From positions 62,001 through 126,000 of the forward strand of contig CAVXNJ010000010.1 in NCBI GenBank assembly GCA_963763135.1: 64,000 nt of DNA, written 5' to 3'. The stretch comes from JANMZO01 sp963763135 (GTDB lineage: Bacteria; Actinomycetota; Acidimicrobiia; Acidimicrobiales; JANYDT01). Positions within the stretch are counted from its first letter, which is position 1. Each line of letters begins with the position of its first letter. Positions 34,061 to 42,428 of this stretch are shown here, piece after piece. The notes under the pieces are model-generated. The model saw nothing but the letters and a program-made list of their open reading frames with translations. It was not told the DNA's origin and made no database searches. Position numbers and translations under genes: made by a program.

Positions 34061-35275
34061 CTACAGGGAGGCTTCGACGTGGTCGACGTCGGTGCCGGTC
34101 GCTCCCGCATGCGTCGTTTTCTCGGCGAGGACGTAGGCACTGCCGTTCGGCCAACTGATCCAGATCTCCTCGCCCGGGGTGCACTGGAAACCGTCGTCGG
34201 CTTCCAGGTCGGCCACGAGTGCGGTGCCATCGGCAGTACGGACATGCACGTCGCTCGATGCACCGTGAAAGATCCGGTCGGTCACGACCGCTCGGATGTT
34301 TGCCTGACCGTCGATCGGGTCATCTTCGATGATCAAACGCTCCGGCCGGATCATGATCGTGCAGCTCTGCCCGATCTGGAAGGGCCGGCCACCGGTCGGC
34401 GAAGCCACCGAGATGATTCCACCGGCCATGGTGGCCGTGACCTCGTGCCCGTTCACCGCGGACACCGTTGCGGGAAGAAGATTCGCCGAGCCGATGAATC
34501 CCGCCACGAACACCGACGACGGCGCGGAGTAGATCTGCTCGGGCGTCGCGACCTGCTCGAGCTTGCCCTGGCTCATAATCGCAATGCGATCGGCCATAGT
34601 GAGCCCTTCCTCCTGATCGTGCGTCACGAAGATGAAGGTGATCCCGACCTCGCGCTGGATCCGCTTGAGTTCGAGCTGCATCGCCTGACGCAACTTGAGG
34701 TCGAGGGCCGCCAGAGGTTCGTCGAGCAACAGTGCGCTCGGCCGGTTGACCAGCGCTCGGGCCAACGCGACGCGTTGCTGTTGACCACCCGACATCTGAA
34801 TCGGCTTGCGCGCCGCGAGGTCGCCCAATCGGACCACATCAAGCATTTCCTGCGCCTGTTTGCGGGCCGTCACCTTGTCGATTCCTCGAGACCGGGGGCC
34901 GAACGCGACATTGTCGAGAACCGTCATGTGCGGAAAGAGCGAGTAGTTCTGGAACACGGTGTTGACGTCTCGCTTGTACGCAGGTACTCCGGCGACCGGG
35001 ACGTTGGAGATGTAGATCTCTCCGGAGTCGGGTTGCTCAAATCCCGCGAGCATCCGGAGAATCGTGGTTTTTCCGCAGCCACTCGGCCCGAGTACCGCCA
35101 GGAACTCGCCGGGCTCTACCGCAAGCGACACGTTGTCGACTGCGGTCATGGCCCCAAAGCGTTTGGTGACGTTCACGACCTCCACCGACCCGCGTCCCCC
35201 GTCAGACGGTCCGCGCCCACCACCCGACGGACCACGCTCACGCTCAACCGGCCGACCATCACTCACGACCATCAC
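34061..35275 (-). CDS. potA: Polyamine ABC transporter ATPase, PotA-type
   Basis: A 404-residue ATPase of the spermidine/putrescine class. Walker A GPSGCGKTT, signature MSGGQQQRVALARAL, Walker B LLLDEPLAALD and the switch His in THDQEE are all intact. The C-terminal TOBE domain (about 300-400) is present. The first 30 residues are a Gly/Pro/Arg-rich extension (GPSGGGRG repeats) absent from typical PotA, so the true start may lie further in; a 13-bp tandem repeat spans the start. First gene of the importer operon, downstream of lrp on the same strand. Confidence 0.92.
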   Translation of the reverse strand: MMVVSDGRPVERERGPSGGGRGPSDGGRGSVEVVNVTKRFGAMTAVDNVSLAVEPGEFLAVLGPSGCGKTTILRMLAGFEQPDSGEIYISNVPVAGVPAYKRDVNTVFQNYSLFPHMTVLDNVAFGPRSRGIDKVTARKQAQEMLDVVRLGDLAARKPIQMSGGQQQRVALARALVNRPSALLLDEPLAALDLKLRQAMQLELKRIQREVGITFIFVTHDQEEGLTMADRIAIMSQGKLEQVATPEQIYSAPSSVFVAGFIGSANLLPATVSAVNGHEVTATMAGGIISVASPTGGRPFQIGQSCTIMIRPERLIIEDDPIDGQANIRAVVTDRIFHGASSDVHVRTADGTALVADLEADDGFQCTPGEEIWISWPNGSAYVLAEKTTHAGATGTDVDHVEASL

Positions 35276-35279
35276 TCAC
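35254..35279. repeat. 13-bp tandem duplication over the potA start
   Basis: GACCATCACTCAC occurs twice head to tail. On the minus strand it creates alternative in-frame GTG/ATG starts (35275, 35272, 35266). Confidence 0.7.
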
Positions 35280-35382
35280 GATCAAGACTCGCTTTCTTCT
35301 GACGGACCGACGAGGTGGCGCCGGGCGCACCAACGTTACGAGAGATTGAAGGACGGTCGATCAACGCCAGACCCTCGAACGC

Positions 35383-35826
35383 CTACGCGACCACGCGGCG
35401 CAAAACAACCCGGCTCTCGGTGCTGGCCGCTCCGTTCGCCTTGCACCACCGGGTGAAGCGGTCGAGCCCTTCGGGCCCCGCACAGTCGAGAAACACGGCA
35501 TAATCGGCGGCGCCGGTGACATACGCAGCAAACGACACGTCGCCCTGCTTGGCCAGCTCGCGCTCGAAATCCTCGGGCACCACATCGGGTCGGAGGCTGA
35601 GCTCAACGACCGCGGCCAGATCCTTTCCCAGTGCTTGGGGTGAGATCATGGCCCGATAGCCGCTGATGAATCCTTCGCGTTCCAAACGACGCACCCGATC
35701 ACCGACGGATGTGGCGGAGAGGTGCACAAACTCCCCGAGTTCGCGCCAACTCATCCTGCCTTCTTTTCGTAGAAGACCGATGATTACTTCGTCGATTTGA
35801 TCAAGAGCCTTTGAAACACCGGGCAT
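35383..35826 (-). CDS. Lrp/AsnC-family regulator (AldR-like)
   Basis: A 147-residue regulator with an N-terminal winged helix (LDQIDEVIIGLLRKEGRMSW, then LSATSVGDRVRRLEREGFI) and a C-terminal RAM/ACT-like effector domain (GDVSFAAYVTGAADYAVFL). It is divergent from the alanine dehydrogenase gene with 62 bases between starts, the arrangement of mycobacterial AldR and ald, in which the regulator controls ald in response to alanine. The shared intergenic region is AT-richer than its surroundings, but I could not define an operator. Confidence 0.9.
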   Translation of the reverse strand: MPGVSKALDQIDEVIIGLLRKEGRMSWRELGEFVHLSATSVGDRVRRLEREGFISGYRAMISPQALGKDLAAVVELSLRPDVVPEDFERELAKQGDVSFAAYVTGAADYAVFLDCAGPEGLDRFTRWCKANGAASTESRVVLRRVVA

Positions 35827-35888
35827 GGTTCGACACTACACCGGAAATCGCCCAGAAGCTTGGGTTCGATTCATCAATAGTTTCACCC

Positions 35889-37004
35889 ATGTCTCTCACC
35901 GTTGGCGTTCCGACCGAAATCAAGTCCTCCGAATCCCGCGTCGCGCTCACCCCCGATGGGGTCCGCGAACTCGAACGCACCGGCGCGGAGGTGTTCGTGC
36001 AGTCCGGTGCGGGAGCAAATTGCGGTTTGTCCGATGCCGACTATGTCGGAGCCGGGGCCACCATCGTGCCCACCGCCGAGGATGCGTGGTCCAAGCAGAT
36101 GGTCGTGAAGGTGAAAGAGCCACAGGAGTCGGAGTTCATCCATCTCCGGCCCGACCTCACGCTCTTCACCTATCTTCACCTGGCCGCGTATCCGAAGGTC
36201 GCCGACGCCCTGCTCGCGTCGAAGTGCACGGCCATCGCATACGAGACGGTGCAATTGGCCAATGGAGCTCTCCCCCTGCTGGCCCCCATGAGCGAAGTGG
36301 CCGGTCGACTGGCTCCGCAGATGGGCGCCCAATTCCTCGAGCGCCATCGAGGCGGCCGGGGTGTGCTGATGGGCGGCGCCCCCGGGGTGGCGCCGGCGAA
36401 GGTCGTCGTGCTCGGCGCCGGGAACGTCGGATGGAACGCCGCGTGGATAGCCGCCGGCATGGAGGCCGAAGTGCTCCTCCTCGACAAAAACCTCGATCGA
36501 CTCCGGTTCGTTGATCAGATCCATCGGGGGCGGATCATTACGTTGGCGTCGAATCGTGGTGCAGTCGAGCGGGCCGTGGCGCAGGCCGATCTGGTGATCG
36601 GGGCGGTGCTGGTTGCCGGCGGCCGCGCCCCGGTGGTCGTGAGTGAGCGCATGATCCGCACGATGAAGCCGGGAGCGGTCATCGTCGACGTCGCCATCGA
36701 CCAGGGCGGCTGCGTCGAAGGAATCCGAGAAACCAAGCACACCGACCCGGTCTATGAGGAACACGGGGTTATCCACTATGCGGTGGGCAACATGCCGGGA
36801 GCGGTTCCGTACACGTCAACGTACGCACTGACGAATGCGACGCTCCCCTACATCGCCGACGTGGCCGCCGGACCGCTCGCTGCGGCGAAAGCCGACGCCG
36901 CGCTGGCTCACGGTTTCAACTGCGTGGGTGGACACATGACGAACGCCATCGTGGCTGACTCGCTCGGCCGACCGGTTGTTCAGCTCTTCGACGCGCTCGG
37001 GTAG
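35889..37004 (+). CDS. ald: Alanine dehydrogenase
   Basis: Oxidises L-alanine to pyruvate and ammonia with NAD, or the reverse. 371 residues, exactly the usual length. The N-terminus VGVPTEIKSSESRVALTP is diagnostic; catalytic Lys lies in VVKVKEPQESE and catalytic His in FTYLHLAAYP, and the NAD-binding GAGNVGWNAA motif is at about 175-184. The C-terminal VDVAIDQGGC and GNMPGAVPYTSTYALTNAT are also typical. The ATG at 35889 starts the conserved strand. Probably controlled by the divergent Lrp-type gene. Confidence 0.97.
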   Translation: MSLTVGVPTEIKSSESRVALTPDGVRELERTGAEVFVQSGAGANCGLSDADYVGAGATIVPTAEDAWSKQMVVKVKEPQESEFIHLRPDLTLFTYLHLAAYPKVADALLASKCTAIAYETVQLANGALPLLAPMSEVAGRLAPQMGAQFLERHRGGRGVLMGGAPGVAPAKVVVLGAGNVGWNAAWIAAGMEAEVLLLDKNLDRLRFVDQIHRGRIITLASNRGAVERAVAQADLVIGAVLVAGGRAPVVVSERMIRTMKPGAVIVDVAIDQGGCVEGIRETKHTDPVYEEHGVIHYAVGNMPGAVPYTSTYALTNATLPYIADVAAGPLAAAKADAALAHGFNCVGGHMTNAIVADSLGRPVVQLFDALG

Positions 37005-37103
37005 GCGCACCGAACCGCTGACCGAATCGCGGCCCCGACGCACCGCCATGGTGATGAAAGGAAATCGGAGGGTCGTGCGCCGTGGCCTAACCTCGACGGC
37101 GCT

Positions 37104-37781
37104 ATGGAAATCGTGCTCATCCGCCACGGCGAACCCGAATGGGTTCGCGAGGGTCTCAATGTCGACAATCCTCCACTGACCGAGCGGGGCGTCCGACAGG
37201 CCGAGGCGATGGCCGAGGCTCTGCGCCACGAGCACTTCGATGAGGTCTACTGCTCGCCGCTCGTCCGCACGCGTCGAACCGCGGCTCCACTGTTCGCCGC
37301 ACTTGGTCGGCCCGAAACCATCGAACCCTGGTTGGAGGAGATCCGCAACCCGATCTGGCACGGAACGCCACGGGAGAAGGCCGACCGCGCTTACGCGGAA
37401 GACAAGGCCCGCCCCGCCGAGGAGCGGTGGAAGGGCCTCGAAGGTGGCGAGCACGTCGGCGAGTTCGTCGCCCGGATACATGTCGGCACGACGGCATTCC
37501 TGGCCGACCGGTCGATCACCCGGTCCGGCCAACAGCTCGCCGTGTGGGAGGGGCCGGTGTCCGAGAAGCGAATCGCGCTCGTTGCGCACGCCGGTACCAA
37601 CTCGGTCGTCATCTGCCATCTGCTGGGTCTGCAGCCGACTCCGTGGGAATGGGAGCGCTTCGTCATCAACCACGCGTCGATCAGCCGGGTCGAATCGATG
37701 AAGCTCGCCGACGGCCATACGTTCTGCCTCACCAAGCTGTCCGAAGTAGAGCACCTCGTGCCGACCGATCGCACCCGCTAG
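37104..37781 (+). CDS. Histidine phosphatase (phosphoglycerate mutase-like)
   Basis: A 225-residue branch-1 histidine phosphatase: the phosphorylated His is in LIRHGEPEW (residues 5-13), a second Arg lies in SPLVRTRRTA, the proton donor Glu is in WLEEIRNP, and the second His is in ALVAHAGTN. The substrate is unclear; such enzymes act on phosphosugars, phospholipid head groups or cobalamin precursors. It is followed 24 bases later by the DMT permease. Confidence 0.88.
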   Translation: MEIVLIRHGEPEWVREGLNVDNPPLTERGVRQAEAMAEALRHEHFDEVYCSPLVRTRRTAAPLFAALGRPETIEPWLEEIRNPIWHGTPREKADRAYAEDKARPAEERWKGLEGGEHVGEFVARIHVGTTAFLADRSITRSGQQLAVWEGPVSEKRIALVAHAGTNSVVICHLLGLQPTPWEWERFVINHASISRVESMKLADGHTFCLTKLSEVEHLVPTDRTR

Positions 37782-37804
37782 CTCGCCAGCTCGCGCCTCC
37801 CGCC

Positions 37805-38752
37805 ATGACCACCGCGCCGACCCACGTTCGAGCATCGACCAAGGTTCCCCTTGGCGCGTCGTTGCTGGCGATCGCGGCTGGCGTCGTTTGGAGCTTCGGT
37901 GCGGTCGTGACCCGAAGTGCCGCGCACACCGACGTGTGGCAGTACATGATCTGGCGCTCGGTCGGCATCATCGTGGTGATAGAGATCCTGTCAAAGGTCC
38001 GCCGCGAACCGTCCCGCCTTCCGCAGGCGTACACGACCGGCACGAAGATGTTCGTCGCCACGATCGGACTGCTGGTCGCGTCGTTGGGATACGTCTACAC
38101 GGTGAAGAACACCACGGCAGCCAACGCATCGTTCTTCGCATCGGTGACACCGCTTGCCACCGTCATCGTCGCCCGCTTTGCGCTCCACGAGCGGCTGACC
38201 GGCGTGACTGTTGCTGCACTCGGCATCGCGTTGATCGGACTCCTGATCATGGTGGCTGGAGACCTCGGAGCCGGAAACATGAAGGGAAACGCGGCAGCGC
38301 TGCTCTCGTCGGCCGGGTTTGCCGTATACGCCGTGTGCGTGCGATCCGAGCCGAAGCGTGACTGGTCACCGGTCATGCCCGGCTACGCCTTCTTGATGAT
38401 CATCCTGTGTTCGGCGGTCTGTGTGCTGAACGGGAAGACGGTGTTCCCACCCGGCGGCGACATGGGCTTCGGGCTCTTCCACGGTGGCGTGCTCATCGTC
38501 GTCGGGACCCTGCTGTTCAACGGCTCGGCGACGAAGGTGCCCGCGGTCGCGATGTCGGTGTTCGCACAGGTGGAGTTGGTGCTCGCGCCGATCTGGGTGT
38601 TTGCGAAGTTCGGCGAGAAGCCGAAGGTCACGACCCTGATCGGCGGCACGATCATCGTGTCGGCGGTCGTTGGAAAAGCGATCCTCGATGCGAACGAAAT
38701 GGACCTCCCGTTCACCGCCGCGGCCCGGCGACGACGCAGCCGAGCTTCGTAG
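37805..38752 (+). CDS. EamA/DMT-family permease
   Basis: A 315-residue inner-membrane protein with ten hydrophobic helices in two EamA repeats (about 18-150 and 160-300). It begins ASLLAIAAGVVWSFGAVVTR, typical of drug/metabolite transporters, and the helix 4-5 region KNTTAANASFFASVTPLATV is characteristic. A basic tail (RRRRSR) lies at the cytoplasmic end. The substrate is unknown. The ATG at 37805 gives the first helix at the right distance. It is followed by a strong hairpin. Confidence 0.88.
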   Translation: MTTAPTHVRASTKVPLGASLLAIAAGVVWSFGAVVTRSAAHTDVWQYMIWRSVGIIVVIEILSKVRREPSRLPQAYTTGTKMFVATIGLLVASLGYVYTVKNTTAANASFFASVTPLATVIVARFALHERLTGVTVAALGIALIGLLIMVAGDLGAGNMKGNAAALLSSAGFAVYAVCVRSEPKRDWSPVMPGYAFLMIILCSAVCVLNGKTVFPPGGDMGFGLFHGGVLIVVGTLLFNGSATKVPAVAMSVFAQVELVLAPIWVFAKFGEKPKVTTLIGGTIIVSAVVGKAILDANEMDLPFTAAARRRRSRAS

Positions 38753-38760
38753 CGCTTCCC

Positions 38761-38809
38761 GACGTTCGGACAAATGTTCCCGCACACCGGCAGTTTGTGA
38801 CCGAACGTC
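38761..38809 (+). terminator. Hairpin after the DMT permease
   Basis: GACGTTCGG (38761-38769) pairs with CCGAACGTC (38801-38809), extended inwards by CAAA/TTTG. It lies 9 bases after the permease stop. Confidence 0.6.
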
Positions 38810-38841
38810 AGCGGATCACCTCGCAGTCCGACGAAAATGCA

Positions 38842-38880
38842 AAGCGTCGGACCACCTGACCTGCAGGCGATCCGACGCTT
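38842..38880 (-). terminator. Terminator of yceI
   Basis: AAGCGTCGGA (38842-38851) pairs with TCCGACGCTT (38871-38880). Read on the minus strand the stem is followed by TGCATTTTCG, moderately U-rich, 45 bases after the yceI stop. Confidence 0.7.
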
Positions 38881-38924
38881 GGTGTTACCGGGGAGAGGTT
38901 GTGTTGCGGTTGTCAACCGGGAGT

Positions 38925-39470
38925 TCAGACGGCTTTGGCGAGTTCCACGTCGAGCTGGAGCTTGACCTGCTCGCCGATGAGCACGCCGCCGGCCTCGAGG
39001 GCTGCGTTGTACTCGATGCCCCAGTCTTTGCGGTTGATCTCGCCGGTGGCGGAGAAGCCGGCCTTGGTGTTGCCCCACGGATCCTGCTGGATTCCGTCGA
39101 ACTCCACGTCGAGGGAGACGGACTTCGAGATTCCCTTGATCGTAAGATCACCTACGAGTTGGTACCCGCCGCCGGCGGCCGTGATCTTCGTTGACTTGAA
39201 CGTGATCTGACCGTACTTCTCGACGTCGAGGAAGTCGGCGCCGCGCAGGTGACCGTCGCGGGCTTCGTCGGCCGTGCTGATCGAAAGCGGGTCGATGACC
39301 ACGTCGACAACGGTGGCGAAGGGATCTTCGGGAACCGTGACGGTGCCCGAGACCTTGGTGAAGCTGCCACGGACCTTGGCGATCATCAGGTGGCGGACGA
39401 CGAAGCCGACCGTGGTGTGCGAGGCGTCGATGTTCCAGGTTCCGGCAGTGAGGGGGGTCTTGGTGCTCAT
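38925..39470 (-). CDS. YceI-family lipid-binding protein
   Basis: A 181-residue lipocalin-like YceI protein, which binds polyisoprenoid-type lipids in a beta barrel. Landmarks are WNIDASHTTVGFVVRHLMIAKV, GSFTKVSGTV, HLRGADFLDVEKY and the C-terminal FDGIQQDPWG and EINRKDWG. No signal peptide, so it is the cytoplasmic type common in actinobacteria. It is divergent from a MarR gene with two repeated operator-like sequences between them, pointing to control by that MarR. Confidence 0.93.
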   Translation of the reverse strand: MSTKTPLTAGTWNIDASHTTVGFVVRHLMIAKVRGSFTKVSGTVTVPEDPFATVVDVVIDPLSISTADEARDGHLRGADFLDVEKYGQITFKSTKITAAGGGYQLVGDLTIKGISKSVSLDVEFDGIQQDPWGNTKAGFSATGEINRKDWGIEYNAALEAGGVLIGEQVKLQLDVELAKAV

Positions 39471-39519
39471 GGTTAGTCCTTTTGGTTTGTGTTGCTCGAA
39501 GAAGACATGATTGCTGTTA

Positions 39520-39568
39520 GCAACTACTTACGAAAGGTATGTCATTTGGTTGCGAAACGCAACTACTT
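39520..39568. promoter_or_regulatory. Repeated operator-like sites between yceI and marR
   Basis: The 10-mer GCAACTACTT occurs twice (39520-39529 and 39559-39568), and the second copy overlaps the palindrome GTTGCG-AAA-CGCAAC (39549-39563). This lies in the divergent region, 18-66 bases before the marR start, as expected for a MarR binding region. Confidence 0.6.
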
Positions 39569-39585
39569 CGGTCAGAATTTGACGC

Positions 39586-40053
39586 ATGTCACATATCCAG
39601 CCGGACGTTCGCCGAAACGCCTGGTACCGATCGCTTCGAGCCCACACCGCGGTAATGGAGATCCTGGAACGGGAACTCATGGAGCAGACCGGCATGTCGG
39701 TCGCCTGGTACGACGTGCTCGTTTGCCTCTACAAAGCACCGGGCCATTCGATGCGCATGAGTGAGCTGGCCGACCAGGTCGTGATGTCACGCAGCTGGCT
39801 GACCCGACGCGTCGACCAGCTCTGCGGGGTCGGCCTCGTTGAGCGATGCAGCGCAGCCGGCGACGGACGCGGCGTGCAGGCCAAGCTGACCCGCCAGGGC
39901 AAACGGGCGTTCATCCGACTCGAGCGCTCCCACGGAGCGTCGATCGACACCCACTTCGCGTCGCTCCTGACCGAGGAGGAAGCCGAGGTCGTGGTTCGGG
40001 CCATGGCGAAGATTGAGCACTCCGCCCGTACGACGCTGGGCCTCACCACCTGA
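39586..40053 (+). CDS. MarR-family regulator (yceI-linked)
   Basis: A 155-residue MarR protein: dimer helix at the N-terminus, winged helix with MSELADQVVMSRSWLTRRVDQLC (DNA-recognition helix) and the wing DGRGVQAKLTRQGK, then C-terminal helices. It sits divergently to yceI over a region with repeated palindromic elements, so autoregulation and control of yceI are likely. The inducer is unknown. Confidence 0.92.
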   Translation: MSHIQPDVRRNAWYRSLRAHTAVMEILERELMEQTGMSVAWYDVLVCLYKAPGHSMRMSELADQVVMSRSWLTRRVDQLCGVGLVERCSAAGDGRGVQAKLTRQGKRAFIRLERSHGASIDTHFASLLTEEEAEVVVRAMAKIEHSARTTLGLTT

Positions 40054-40127
40054 CGCTTCGATGAGGCGAGCGCTGCCCCCGACCGCTCAATTCGGTACAC
40101 CGGCCCTTCATCGACGAAACTAGCTGC

Positions 40128-41273
40128 GTGCCAAGTCTTTCCTTCCCACCCGCTGCGCTTCCTGCAGCCACTGAGTCGTTACGTCAGAAGGTCCGAGCGT
40201 TTCTCGAAAGCGAGATCGCGAACGGCAGCTTCACAGCGCGCTGCGACACGTGGCTGTCGATGCACGATCCGTCGTTCTCCAAAAAGCTCGGAACCGAGGG
40301 TTTCCTCGGCCTCGCCTGGGACCCGGAATACGGAGGGCACGGACGCACGGCGCTCGACCGTTTCGTCGTCGCCGAGGAGCTGCTGGCATACGGCGCACCC
40401 ATCGCCGCGCACTGGGTAAGCGATCGCCAGTCCGGCCCGTCGATTCTCAAGATGGGCACGGAGCAGGCCAAGCGCGAACTCATCCCCGGCATGGTCGCCG
40501 GCGAGATCTTCTTCTCGATCGGCATGAGTGAGCCCGACGCCGGCTCCGACCTGGCCGCAATCCGCTCGACCGCCACACGGGTGGACGGGGGATGGTTGCT
40601 CAACGGCACCAAGGTGTGGACGTCACAGGCCCACAACAACCACTACTTCATCGTGCTCGTCCGCACCACGCCCCAGGGCGAAGCGGGCGGCAAGCATCAC
40701 GGCATGAGCCAGTTCGTTATGGACCTGAAGGCGCCGGGGACCGAGATCCGTCCGATCCGCCTGCTTTCGGGTCATCACCACTTCAACGAAGTCGTGATGA
40801 CCGACGTGTTCGTGCCCGAGCACATGCTTCTCGGCGCCGAAGGCAACGGTTGGAACCAGGTCATCGGCGAGTTGGCCTTCGAGCGCTCCGGCCCCGAGCG
40901 CTACCTGTCAACATATCCATTGCTACGCGCGCTTATCGATGCTGTCGGCCCCAACCCGAGCGATGAGGCCGCGGCCCAGATCGGCATGCTGGTCACGCGC
41001 CTCAGCGCCCTGCGCCGACTCTGTATCTCGGTGGCCGTGGCGTTGAGCAACGGTCAGGAACCGGTCACGGAAGCCGCCCTCGTGAAAGACATGGGCACGC
41101 GCCTCGAGTCCGAGATCGGCGACGTGGCCCGGCAGCTCATTCCGCCGGGTCGTAACGAGGCCTTCGATCAACTCGTGGCCGACGCCATTCTCTCCGCACC
41201 GGGCTTCACGCTTCGGGGCGGCACCAATGAAATTCTTCGCGGCATCGTCGCCAGAGCACTCGGAGTTCGCTGA
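40128..41273 (+). CDS. Acyl-CoA dehydrogenase, catalytic-type subunit of a pair
   Basis: A 381-residue FAD-dependent acyl-CoA dehydrogenase: N-terminal helices with LGLAWDPEYGGHGRT, the middle FAD strand FSIGMSEPDAGSDLAAI and WTSQAHNNHYFIVLVR, and the C-terminal domain with ELAFERSGPERY and GFTLRGGTNEILRGIVAR. The Glu in ERSGPE is the likely base. It is followed after 2 bases by a second, shorter ACAD, the arrangement of heteromeric actinobacterial ACADs acting on steroid or branched side chains. GTG start. Electrons would go to the ETF encoded at 16-18 kb. Confidence 0.92.
   Translation: MPSLSFPPAALPAATESLRQKVRAFLESEIANGSFTARCDTWLSMHDPSFSKKLGTEGFLGLAWDPEYGGHGRTALDRFVVAEELLAYGAPIAAHWVSDRQSGPSILKMGTEQAKRELIPGMVAGEIFFSIGMSEPDAGSDLAAIRSTATRVDGGWLLNGTKVWTSQAHNNHYFIVLVRTTPQGEAGGKHHGMSQFVMDLKAPGTEIRPIRLLSGHHHFNEVVMTDVFVPEHMLLGAEGNGWNQVIGELAFERSGPERYLSTYPLLRALIDAVGPNPSDEAAAQIGMLVTRLSALRRLCISVAVALSNGQEPVTEAALVKDMGTRLESEIGDVARQLIPPGRNEAFDQLVADAILSAPGFTLRGGTNEILRGIVARALGVR
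40923..40936. repeat. Intragenic GCGCGC palindrome, site 5
   Basis: CTACGCGCGCTTAT inside the first acyl-CoA dehydrogenase gene, core fit exact. Confidence 0.55.
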
Positions 41274-41275
41274 TC

Positions 41276-42325
41276 ATGTCAACAGTTGCTATGCGCGCAG
41301 ATGACCTTCTTATCGAAACGATCAACGGCATCCTCGCCGATACCTGTACTCCGGAACGCATCGGCGCCGCTGAAGACGGACTCGACGCCGGGCTGTGGAA
41401 GGTGCTCGAAGAGTCCGGCCTCACGCTCGTCGGCGTGCCGGAGTCCCTCGGCGGTTCGGGCGGCACCCTTCACGACGCCGCCGCGCTGATCCGGGCATCG
41501 GGCTACCACGCCGCCCCGGTTCCGCTCGCCGACACGCTTCTGGCGGCATCGGTTCTGGCCCGTGCGGGGATAGCAGTCCCCGGTGGGGCGCTCGCCCTGG
41601 CGGTCGCCCGACCGAACGTGGCCTACGTTGCCATTCCCTACGCCGGTGTGGCGCAGCACGTTGTCGTCGTGAGCAACGACCGCACGGCACTCGTCGAGAC
41701 CGCCGCGTTGAGCGGAACCAAGGGTGGGTCCAACTACGCCGGCGAACCATCGCTCACGATCTCGCAATCGGATCTCGCGAACCTGGCCAGCTTTGCGCCG
41801 GTCAGCGAAGCCACGAGCCATCTCGATCTGGTCTTCGCCCACGCCGCGCTGGCCCGAGCGGGTGCGTTGGCCGGGGCTCTTCAGCGGGCCCTCGAGCTGT
41901 GCGTGCAGTACGCGAACGAGCGCGAGCAGTTCGGCAAGCCGATCGGAAAATTCCAGATCCTTCAGCACTACCTCTCGGAGATCGCCGGGGAAGCATCGGC
42001 CACGGGCGGTGCGGTCGACAATGCCGTCGACATTCTGGTAACGAGCACCGATGAGGCCGATCACCTGGCGGTCTGCGGAGCAGCGAAGGCCTATGCCGGC
42101 CGAGCGGTCACCACCGTCACGCGTTTGGCGCACCAGTTGCACGGGGCGATCGGCTACACCGACGAGCACCGCTTGCAGTACACGACGCGTCGGCTGTGGG
42201 CCTGGCGTGACGAGTTCGGCAGCGAGTCCGAATGGGCAACAGCGTTGGGACGCAGCGTCTGCGCGAACGGCGGCGCAGCCCTCTGGCCACGGATCACGTC
42301 GTGGCCTGCTCCGGCCTCGTCCTGA
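41276..42325 (+). CDS. Acyl-CoA dehydrogenase, partner subunit
   Basis: A 349-residue ACAD-like protein, shorter than the standard 380. The N-terminal domain has GLTLVGVPESLGGSGG, the middle domain is reduced, and the C-terminal domain keeps REQFGKPIGKFQILQHYLSE and HQLHGAIGYTDEH. The catalytic Glu loop of its partner has no obvious counterpart, consistent with a structural or FAD-sharing subunit of an alpha2-beta2 enzyme. It begins 2 bases after the partner's stop. A GCGCGC palindrome lies at its fifth codon (41289-41302). Confidence 0.9.
   Translation: MSTVAMRADDLLIETINGILADTCTPERIGAAEDGLDAGLWKVLEESGLTLVGVPESLGGSGGTLHDAAALIRASGYHAAPVPLADTLLAASVLARAGIAVPGGALALAVARPNVAYVAIPYAGVAQHVVVVSNDRTALVETAALSGTKGGSNYAGEPSLTISQSDLANLASFAPVSEATSHLDLVFAHAALARAGALAGALQRALELCVQYANEREQFGKPIGKFQILQHYLSEIAGEASATGGAVDNAVDILVTSTDEADHLAVCGAAKAYAGRAVTTVTRLAHQLHGAIGYTDEHRLQYTTRRLWAWRDEFGSESEWATALGRSVCANGGAALWPRITSWPAPASS
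41289..41302. repeat. Intragenic GCGCGC palindrome, site 6
   Basis: CTATGCGCGCAGAT at the start of the second acyl-CoA dehydrogenase gene, identical to site 4. Confidence 0.55.
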
Positions 42326-42341
42326 CACCGCGCACGACATC

Positions 42342-42396
42342 CGACGTTCATGTGGCCCGAGATGCCACGCCACGACAGCTACGGCTTCATGAACGA
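42342..42396. repeat. REP-like palindrome, copy 8
   Basis: A single copy of the 16.03-kb palindrome: arms GTTCATGTGGCC and CGGCTTCATGAAC around CCACGCCACG. It lies 17 bases after the acyl-CoA dehydrogenase stop and may act as a terminator. Confidence 0.75.
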
Positions 42397-42428
42397 GCGT
42401 CAGCTTCGTTTCGACAGGTGATGCGGAG

